A stretch of 8,780 nucleotides of DNA from Geodermatophilaceae bacterium (GTDB lineage Bacteria; Actinomycetota; Actinomycetes; Mycobacteriales; Geodermatophilaceae). Of this stretch, positions 1 through 4,561 are shown in pieces (positions within the stretch are counted from its first letter, which is position 1; every line of letters begins with the position of its first letter). Where the stretch lies: contig JACCUM010000212.1 in the NCBI GenBank assembly GCA_013811805.1, positions 1 to 8,780 on the forward strand, in the 5' to 3' direction. The notes under the pieces are model-generated. The model was not told the DNA's origin, did not search any database, and worked only from the letters and a program-made list of their open reading frames with translations. The position numbers and the translations under genes are program-made.

Positions 1-720
1 TCGCCGTACACCCTGGACACCGCCGTGCTTGCCGACCTCGGAGACATCGCCAGAGCCCGGGGGATCCGGCTGCATCCGCACGGTGCCGAGCAGTCCGACG
101 AGGTGGCCTTTGTCGCCGACGGCACCGGAATGTTCGCCGACTGGGCCACGATCGGCGGATTGGGACTCGCGCTGCTCGACGGCGGGTCGGGTCGCACACC
201 GATCGCCGAGTTGGACAGCGTCCGACTGCTCGGTGCGGATTCGCACATCGCCCACGGCGTGCACGCCGATGCCGCGGATCGGGCCCTGCTCCGGGACCGG
301 GGTACTGCGGTGGCCCTGTGCCCGCGATCCAACCAGCGGTTGGACTGCGGCCAGGCACCTGTTGCGGCCTACCGAGCGGAGGGCAACGTGGTGGGCATCG
401 GTACGGACTCGCTGAGTTCCTCGCCTTCGCTTGATCTGCTCGACGAAGTACAGGCGGTACGCGCCCTGGCCGTGTCCCAGAGCTCGGCTGAGGATGGGTT
501 GGACCGCTGGTTGGTCGAGGCCATGACTCTCGGCGGCGCAGCCGCTCTGGGCCGCAACGACATTGGCCGGCTCGAACCAGGGGCCCGTGCGGACCTGGCC
601 GCATTCGACGTACCCGCGGACGATCCGTACGCAGCTATAGTGGCCGAGGGCGCGGGCAGGTGCATGGCAACCCTGGTGGCCGGCGATCTGCGCTACGACT
701 CAGGCAAGGGAGCGCGCTGA
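1..720 (+). CDS. Amidohydrolase-superfamily deaminase, C-terminal part (5' end outside window)
   Basis: The reading frame is open from base 1 (SPYTLD...) to TGA at 718-720, giving 239 visible residues, so the true start lies upstream; the GTG at 25 is only an internal codon. The visible part carries the second half of a metal-dependent TIM-barrel amidohydrolase: an H-x-A-E motif (His at 79-81, Glu at 88-90), an AHGVH zinc-ligand motif (His at 253-255), CPRSN at about 319-333, and the GTDS motif whose Asp at 406-408 should be the catalytic metal ligand. The C-terminal G-x-L-E-P-G-A-R-A-D-L segment is the usual return to the beta-sandwich domain. CPRSN plus GTDSLSSSPSLD is typical of the branch holding methylthioadenosine/S-adenosylhomocysteine and aminodeoxyfutalosine deaminases, so hydrolytic deamination of an adenosine-type or related substrate is likely; the exact substrate is not determined. 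It converges on the methyltransferase gene 4 bases away. Confidence 0.85.
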   Translation, partial: SPYTLDTAVLADLGDIARARGIRLHPHGAEQSDEVAFVADGTGMFADWATIGGLGLALLDGGSGRTPIAELDSVRLLGADSHIAHGVHADAADRALLRDRGTAVALCPRSNQRLDCGQAPVAAYRAEGNVVGIGTDSLSSSPSLDLLDEVQAVRALAVSQSSAEDGLDRWLVEAMTLGGAAALGRNDIGRLEPGARADLAAFDVPADDPYAAIVAEGAGRCMATLVAGDLRYDSGKGAR

Positions 721-724
721 CTGC

Positions 725-2035
725 TCAGCCGGGCAACAGCAGCGCGACCGCCTCCAGATGATGGGTCATCGGGAAGAGGTCGAAGGCCCGCAGGCCGGCC
801 AGGCGGTACCCGCCCTCCCGGAGCGTTGCGACATCGCGCGCCAGCGCCGCCGGATCACACGCCACGTACACCAGCCGGGCTCCGGAGTCGGCCAGCGCCT
901 GGCAGACGGTTCGACCGGCACCGGCGCGTGGCGGATCGAGCACGATCACGTCTGGTCGATCCCGGCCAACCTCGGCTCGGATCAGGTGCGCGTCCACGTG
1001 CCCGACTCGCGCACCCGCCCACGATGTCGGGGCGAGGTTGACCTCGGCGTCGGCGACGGCGGTGCTACTGGACTCGATGCAGATCACGGACCCGTTGGGA
1101 CCGACCTCCTCGGCGAGGACTCCACCGAACAGCCCGACTCCGGCATAGAGATCGAGGACCCGCTCTCCCGGTTGTACGGCCGCGGCGGCGCGGACCGCCT
1201 CGACCAGCGCGTCGGCAGCAGCCGGGTGGATCTGCCAGAAACCGCCGCTGCTGACCTGCCAGGTGCGGCCGGCTGCCTGCTCGCGGAGCTTCTTGGCTCC
1301 ACCGCTGGACCGGACCCGCCCACGCCGGTCGAGTTGACGCACGGCGGTACGACCGTAGGAGTCGGCTGCGACCTCGATGCCGCCGGCGCCTGGCCAGCGG
1401 CGGTTCAGGACCCGGCTGTCCAGGACCGGGTTCGTGGTGATCGGGCAGTCTGCGATCGGCAGGACCCGGTGCGAACGGTGTGGATGCATTCCGATCCGGC
1501 CACGGCGGTCAACCGCGAAGCCGGCCCGAGTGCGCCAGCGCAGGGTGCCGCCGGGCACCTCCTCGACAGCCAGATCGACCGGCAGTTCGGACTCGTCCAG
1601 CTCACCCAGCCTCAGCAACTGCTCGCGTAGGACGTCGGCTTTGAGCACGCGCTGGGCCTGATGGTCGACGTGCTGCCAGTCGCAGCCACCACACTTGCCC
1701 GGGCCGGCGACCGGACAGGGAGCCGGCACGCGTGCAGCCGAACCCTGATGGATCTCGACCGCATCGGCGCGGCAGTACCCCGCGTGGCGGTCCTCGGTCA
1801 CCTGGACGGTGACCTGCTCACCCGGAAGGGCATGCCGTACGAACACGACCCGACCCTCGTGACGAGCCACGCAGTGCCCGCCGTGGGCCACCGGCCCGAC
1901 TTCGACGTCGAAACGACGTCCCAACCAGGTCGCGACGGCCGGCGAACCGTTGTCCGGCCCGGTCTCGGCACCCTCCCGACCGGCAGCCGGGGGTGCGGAT
2001 GTCTGAGTGTCTGCTTGTTCGGCGGGGCTGCTCAC
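725..2035 (-). CDS. TRAM-domain, Fe-S class I SAM-dependent RNA (uracil-5-)methyltransferase (TrmA/RlmD family)
   Basis: This 436-residue protein should methylate C5 of a uridine in rRNA or tRNA using S-adenosylmethionine. Domains in order: a low-complexity N-terminus (1-35), a TRAM RNA-binding domain (about 36-98), Cys107, Cys115 and Cys118 (CGGC) with Cys197 as probable fourth ligand of a [4Fe-4S] cluster, an FWQIHP segment (266-271), SAM motif I (VLDLYAGVGLFG, 293-304), DPPRAG (367-372), the catalytic nucleophile Cys393 in YVACDP, and the general base Glu428 in HHLE. All key residues of the RlmD/TrmA family are present. RlmD and TrmA modify different RNAs, and specificity cannot be read from the sequence. 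The start is GTG at 2035, 12 bases after the VOC stop; a GGGAG sits only one base before it, too close for a standard ribosome site, so coupling to the upstream gene is likely. No better in-frame start precedes the TRAM domain. In Mycobacterium tuberculosis the homologue Rv2689c lies next to permease Rv2690c. Confidence 0.93.
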   Translation of the reverse strand: MSSPAEQADTQTSAPPAAGREGAETGPDNGSPAVATWLGRRFDVEVGPVAHGGHCVARHEGRVVFVRHALPGEQVTVQVTEDRHAGYCRADAVEIHQGSAARVPAPCPVAGPGKCGGCDWQHVDHQAQRVLKADVLREQLLRLGELDESELPVDLAVEEVPGGTLRWRTRAGFAVDRRGRIGMHPHRSHRVLPIADCPITTNPVLDSRVLNRRWPGAGGIEVAADSYGRTAVRQLDRRGRVRSSGGAKKLREQAAGRTWQVSSGGFWQIHPAAADALVEAVRAAAAVQPGERVLDLYAGVGLFGGVLAEEVGPNGSVICIESSSTAVADAEVNLAPTSWAGARVGHVDAHLIRAEVGRDRPDVIVLDPPRAGAGRTVCQALADSGARLVYVACDPAALARDVATLREGGYRLAGLRAFDLFPMTHHLEAVALLLPG

Positions 2036-2047
2036 GCTCCCAGCGTC

Positions 2048-2452
2048 TCACTCGCCGCGATAGGTACCGAAGCTGAACAGATTGCCCTCTGGGTCGCGGA
2101 CGGTGAATCCACGCGAGCCGTAGTCCGCCTCTTCCATCTCCCGGGTGATCTCGGCACCGCCGGCGACCGCCCGCTCGTACACCGCATCCGGGTCGTCGGT
2201 GATCACGTACACCGAGCCCGCACCGACGGCATTGGACGAGAACTCGCTGTCCTCTCGCCCGGCCGAGCCGAACATGACCCCACCGCCCTCGGGCCAGCGG
2301 GCCTCGGCATGCACGACGACATCCTCGGAGTCGCCCGAGTACAGCGCGGTCTCCTCGAATCCGAGGACGTCCACGAGAAACCGCATCCCGGCGCGGGCGT
2401 CGGCATAGTTCAGGCAGGGCCAGATGAATTTCTGTGCTTGTTCGTCAGCCAT
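2048..2452 (-). CDS. VOC (glyoxalase/bleomycin-resistance/dioxygenase fold) family protein
   Basis: A 134-residue protein of the vicinal oxygen chelate fold, the usual length for a single-chain two-module member. Module one is about residues 9-62 (strand with WPCLNY, helix DARAGMRFLVDVLGF, then HAEARWPEGGGVMFG); module two is about 80-132 (SVYVITDD, helix DAVYERAVAGGAEI, then FTVRDPEGNLFSFGTY). The DPEGN-F-x-F-G ending is the family hallmark and Glu122 is the probable metal ligand; His48 is a second candidate, while the first strand lacks the common His. Cytoplasmic, with no signal peptide. Family members include glyoxalases, thiol transferases and drug-binding proteins, and the substrate cannot be called here. 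The ATG at 2452 lies inside the end of the AraC gene (8-base overlap) without a clear Shine-Dalgarno, so translation is probably coupled to that regulator. AraC regulator plus VOC protein is a recurring actinobacterial pair. Confidence 0.9.
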   Translation of the reverse strand: MADEQAQKFIWPCLNYADARAGMRFLVDVLGFEETALYSGDSEDVVVHAEARWPEGGGVMFGSAGREDSEFSSNAVGAGSVYVITDDPDAVYERAVAGGAEITREMEEADYGSRGFTVRDPEGNLFSFGTYRGE

Positions 2453-3320
2453 GCCCAGAGGATGCCGTGAGTTCGAAACCGGAGGCTTGTACGAACGGGA
2501 GCTCGGCGGCCATCCAGGCGGAGGGCGTCAGACCCGCCAGTTCGCGCCACTCCCGGGTCAGGTGTGCTTGATCGGCATAGCCGCATTCGACGGCGATCTG
2601 GGCAAGGCCCGAGCGTGCCGGACGGGTCAGCGCGGTGTGGGAGCGATCGAAGCGGATCACCCTTCCCGCGGTTTTCGGACTCAGGCCCAGCTCTGTGCGG
2701 AAGCGCTCGCCGAGATGCCGCCTGCTCCAACCGACGTGACGGGCAAGCTGGTTGACCGGGACGCGGCCGCCTGTGCGTACGAGGGTGGTCCAGGCCTGGG
2801 CCACCTCTGGCCGTGGCGCCCAGGCGCGTTCGGAGTGCGCGCCGAGAACCCGGTCGATTGCGGCGAACCTCGACGTCCAGTCCGGCGCCTCGCGGACCCG
2901 ATCGAGCAGCTCACTACCCCGCGTCCCGAGCACGTCCCGGATGTCGTAGATCCCGCTGGCCAAAACCCCCGCCGGGTGCCCGAGGAGTGCTCCGGCCGCC
3001 CAGGGCGTCAGCTCGACGTGGATGCCGTACTGGACCCGGTCCGCGGCGATCGTCACGGGCCCGGCATGCAGGCCGCTGATCAGTCCGGGAAACGCCTGGG
3101 GCGTTGCTGTCGGATCCGGCATGGACAGCACCGTGACCGGGTCCGCGAGGCTGATGATCAGGGTCATCGAACGCGACGGCAGGCCCTGATGGGTCCCGCT
3201 GGCCAGCCGATCCTGCCGATAGCCGACGTAGCGATCCACGTACGGCGACAGCTCCGCCGAGGGTCTCCGGAGGACCATCTCGACGGCGCTGCCGCGCGTA
3301 TCCACTTCCTTCTGTGTCAC
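2445..3320 (-). CDS. AraC-family transcriptional regulator
   Basis: A 291-residue DNA-binding regulator. The C-terminal third carries the two helix-turn-helix units of the AraC/XylS domain: the first at about 187-216 (VPVNQLARHVGWSRRHLGERF), the second at about 238-269 (QIAVECGYADQAHLTREWRE, then the G-L-T-P-S-A-W signature). The N-terminal part (about 15-115, starting RRPSAELSPYVDRYVGY) looks like the effector domain of actinobacterial regulators of this type; its ligand is unknown. The longest frame starts with GTG at 3320, 19 bases after the YceI stop. No good Shine-Dalgarno precedes it, so the start is less certain than the domain call; the ATG encoding Met15 is an alternative. Its 3' end overlaps the VOC start by 8 bases, which suggests that regulator and VOC protein are made together and that the VOC gene is one likely target. 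Confidence 0.92.
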   Translation of the reverse strand: MTQKEVDTRGSAVEMVLRRPSAELSPYVDRYVGYRQDRLASGTHQGLPSRSMTLIISLADPVTVLSMPDPTATPQAFPGLISGLHAGPVTIAADRVQYGIHVELTPWAAGALLGHPAGVLASGIYDIRDVLGTRGSELLDRVREAPDWTSRFAAIDRVLGAHSERAWAPRPEVAQAWTTLVRTGGRVPVNQLARHVGWSRRHLGERFRTELGLSPKTAGRVIRFDRSHTALTRPARSGLAQIAVECGYADQAHLTREWRELAGLTPSAWMAAELPFVQASGFELTASSGHG

Positions 3321-3339
3321 AGCCCGAGCGTAGGGGCAC

Positions 3340-3861
3340 CTACCGACTGAACACCGCTTCGATCTCGAGATCCACCAATGTTCCGATCAGGAACCGAGGC
3401 GCCTTGACGCCGTAGTGGCGGCGGTCCAACCGACCGGTCACGCGGACGCGGGCGGTGTCGTCCGAGGGCTGCTCGACGGTCACGTGGAGAGTGATCTCGC
3501 GGGTCGTGCCCTTCGCGGTCAACAGACCATTGACCGCCCAACCGTCTTCGAGCACGACGACCTCAGTGGCACGGAAGGTCAGCTGTGGGTGATTGTCCAG
3601 GTCCAACAGACCCGGCTTGCGGAGGTCGGAATCGCGTTTGGCGTGCCCGGTGTCGATCGAGGCGATGTCGAGAACGGCGTGCACATCACGCACGCTTCCG
3701 TTCTCACCGACCTCGAAGTGCGCCGACGCCACGGGAATCGTGCCGCTGACGCGCTTGCCGAGGTTGCCGACGCTGAAGCCGGCCATGGTCGGGCCGGCCA
3801 GGTTCCACGTACCGACTGCTTGTTGCAGGACGGCGGCAGAAGAGCCAGAAAAAGGGGGCAT
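3340..3861 (-). CDS. YceI-family (lipocalin-like, isoprenoid-binding fold) protein
   Basis: A 173-residue protein with the order of motifs seen in YceI proteins: GTWNLAGPTMAGFSVGNLG (17-35) as the first strands, SIDTGHAKRDSDLR (68-81), LLDLDNHPQLTF (85-96), GLLTAKGTTREITLHV (112-127), and a C-terminal RRHYGV...LIGTLVDLEIEAVF (148-171). YceI proteins form an extended lipocalin-like beta barrel, and some bind polyisoprenoid quinones or amphiphilic molecules. No signal peptide is seen, so it is probably cytoplasmic, unlike secreted E. coli YceI. Two frequently conserved His positions differ: the usual D-P-x-H after GTW reads A-G-P-T, and R-D-x-H-L-R reads R-D-S-D-L-R, so the binding site may be modified. 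A GTG at 3864 is also in frame, but an AAGGAG six bases before ATG 3861 supports the ATG. It lies 33 bases downstream of the ABM-like gene and 19 upstream of the AraC gene. Confidence 0.9.
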   Translation of the reverse strand: MPPFSGSSAAVLQQAVGTWNLAGPTMAGFSVGNLGKRVSGTIPVASAHFEVGENGSVRDVHAVLDIASIDTGHAKRDSDLRKPGLLDLDNHPQLTFRATEVVVLEDGWAVNGLLTAKGTTREITLHVTVEQPSDDTARVRVTGRLDRRHYGVKAPRFLIGTLVDLEIEAVFSR

Positions 3862-3867
3862 CACGAA

Positions 3868-3873
3868 CTCCTT
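3868..3873 (-). promoter_or_regulatory. Ribosome binding site AAGGAG of the YceI gene
   Basis: On the minus strand AAGGAG is followed by TTCGTG and then ATG at 3861. Six bases of spacing fit the ATG; the alternative GTG at 3864 would have only three, so the ATG is preferred. Confidence 0.8.
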
Positions 3874-3894
3874 CGCAGAGATTTGGGCAGGGGG

Positions 3895-4446
3895 TCAAAC
3901 AGGGATTGGGGTCGTTTGGGAGGTGGCGGCCAGCACCCAGGCCAACTGCGTGCGGTCCGGGCCGCTCAGGTGAGCCGGATCCTCGCCCGGCAGCAACTCG
4001 GTCGACATGATCGCCCGCTGCGAATCCTCGATGGCCCGTAGCGAGGTAGTCAGGGCAACGACCACCGAGGATCCGTCTGGGTTGCGGCCGGCGAAGGCAC
4101 CCAGATTGCCCGGAATGCCTCGTACCGCCGGGGAGATTCGGTCCCGGTTCGCCCGGTCGATCGCGTCAGCCTCGATCTGCGGCCGCGGGTCGAAATAGAC
4201 GATCTGTCCATACGCCGGGCTTTCCTCGACGCTGTCACTGCCGTGGAAGCTGCCGGTGACGTAGTCCTGACCGCCGGCGGTGATCGACGAGACGTTCGGG
4301 TGCCCGCCGGACTCCCACACGGATACCAGGACCGGCTGCTGCTGGTCCATCGGCCGCAGCGCGTACGCCGCGACGAGGCCGGGCTGCTGCACCGCGGTGA
4401 TGGCATCCTCGGGACCGACGTCCAGTGGGGTGATTCTGATGTGCAT
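3895..4446 (-). CDS. Uncharacterised protein with two related ABM-like (dimeric alpha/beta barrel) halves
   Basis: A 183-residue protein with no named function that I recognise. It contains two similar halves: PGLVAAYALRP-x-D...VLVSVWES (22-46) and PGNLGAFAGRNPDG...VVVALTTSL (112-136). Each has Pro-Gly, then Ala-x-x-Ala(Tyr/Phe)-Ala, Arg, Asp and a hydrophobic strand, the pattern of the antibiotic-biosynthesis-monooxygenase (ABM)/dimeric alpha-beta barrel fold in which a strand after P-G is followed by a strand ending in W-E-S or a similar turn. The second half continues into a helix with RAIMSTELLPGEDP (144-157). Such tandem proteins can form the barrel within one chain. The second half lacks the W-E pair, so the two sites may not be equivalent. 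Start choice: a longer frame begins at GTG 4476, but AAGGAGGA with 4-5 bases spacing points clearly to ATG 4446. It is the first gene of the minus-strand run and divergent from the LAL regulator. Enzyme, binding or structural roles are all open. Confidence 0.75.
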   Translation of the reverse strand: MHIRITPLDVGPEDAITAVQQPGLVAAYALRPMDQQQPVLVSVWESGGHPNVSSITAGGQDYVTGSFHGSDSVEESPAYGQIVYFDPRPQIEADAIDRANRDRISPAVRGIPGNLGAFAGRNPDGSSVVVALTTSLRAIEDSQRAIMSTELLPGEDPAHLSGPDRTQLAWVLAATSQTTPIPV

Positions 4447-4450
4447 GGTG

Positions 4451-4458
4451 TCCTCCTT
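4451..4458 (-). promoter_or_regulatory. Ribosome binding site AAGGAGGA of the ABM-like gene
   Basis: On the minus strand AAGGAGGA is followed by CACC and then ATG at 4446. This near-perfect Shine-Dalgarno decides the start at 4446 over the longer GTG frame at 4476 and is the strongest ribosome site in the window. Confidence 0.85.
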
Positions 4459-4510
4459 GTTGGGTGTGGAGGCCACCTTTCGGTGCGCGGTCGCTCAGGT
4501 CGTCGGTACC

Positions 4511-4532
4511 AGTACGGATACTCAGTACGGAT
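4511..4532. repeat. 9-base direct repeat AGTACGGAT, 13-base period
   Basis: AGTACGGAT occurs at 4511-4519 and again at 4524-4532. The first copy reads on as AGTA-CGGA-TACT, a small inverted repeat (4511-4522), and TACT-C-AGTA links it to the second copy. Repeated short sites between divergent genes are a common layout for operators. The LAL protein is the natural candidate binder, but this is inference. Confidence 0.6.
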
Positions 4533-4536
4533 TCCG

Positions 4537-4550
4537 CGGGCTGAAGCCCG
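4537..4550. repeat. Perfect inverted repeat CGGGCT-GA-AGCCCG upstream of LAL start
   Basis: Six-base arms at 4537-4542 and 4545-4550 around a 2-base centre, ending 11 bases before the LAL start codon. The loop is too short for an efficient RNA hairpin and no T tract follows, so an operator is more likely than a terminator. In this GC-rich DNA a chance occurrence is also possible. Confidence 0.5.
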
Positions 4551-4561
4551 ATACTGCCCAG

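Larger units (their letters stand above)
725..4446 (-). other. Candidate five-gene transcription unit
   Basis: Five minus-strand genes (ABM-like, YceI, AraC, VOC, RNA methyltransferase) follow one another with gaps of 33, 19, -8 and 12 bases and no visible terminator. Only the first two have good ribosome sites; the last three appear coupled or weakly initiated. A single message starting in the region after base 4446 is plausible. An internal promoter for the AraC gene or for the methyltransferase, hidden inside coding sequence, cannot be excluded. Confidence 0.55.
4447..4561. promoter_or_regulatory. Divergent intergenic region between ABM-like gene and LAL regulator
   Basis: These 115 bases separate two starts on opposite strands and are the only sizeable non-coding space in the window, so promoters for both transcripts should lie here. 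On the plus strand GATACT occurs twice (4517-4522 and 4550-4555); either could act as a -10 element (4 of 6 match to TATAAT), and the second would give a nearly leaderless LAL message. I see no convincing -35 partner for either. For the minus strand no clear promoter stands out. The repeats listed separately fall in the half nearest the LAL gene. Promoter assignment is tentative. Confidence 0.55.

Noticed and set aside
758..1630. Long plus-strand open frame of 290 codons opposite the RNA methyltransferase
   Set aside because: It is an antisense shadow of a high-GC gene. The translation has no recognisable motif, while the minus strand has a complete catalytic set.
1661..3350. Plus-strand open frames of 269 and 308 codons opposite the VOC and AraC genes
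   Set aside because: Low-complexity products without motifs, lying opposite two clear protein families; shadows of GC-rich codon use.
3862..3864. GTG 3864 as YceI start
   Set aside because: The AAGGAG would be only three bases away; the adjacent ATG at 3861 has normal six-base spacing.
4537..4550. Inverted repeat read as a transcription terminator
   Set aside because: The two-base loop is too tight for a stable RNA hairpin, no T tract follows, and the position is upstream of a gene between divergent starts.
4280..4561. A 94-residue N-terminal extension of the LAL regulator starting at ATG 4280 (or at ATG 4445)
   Set aside because: It would overlap the start of the divergent ABM-like gene, which has a near-perfect ribosome site, and the added residues are Cys/Ser/Thr-rich with no domain character. 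LAL proteins normally start close to the FVGR-x-x-EL motif, which fits GTG 4562.
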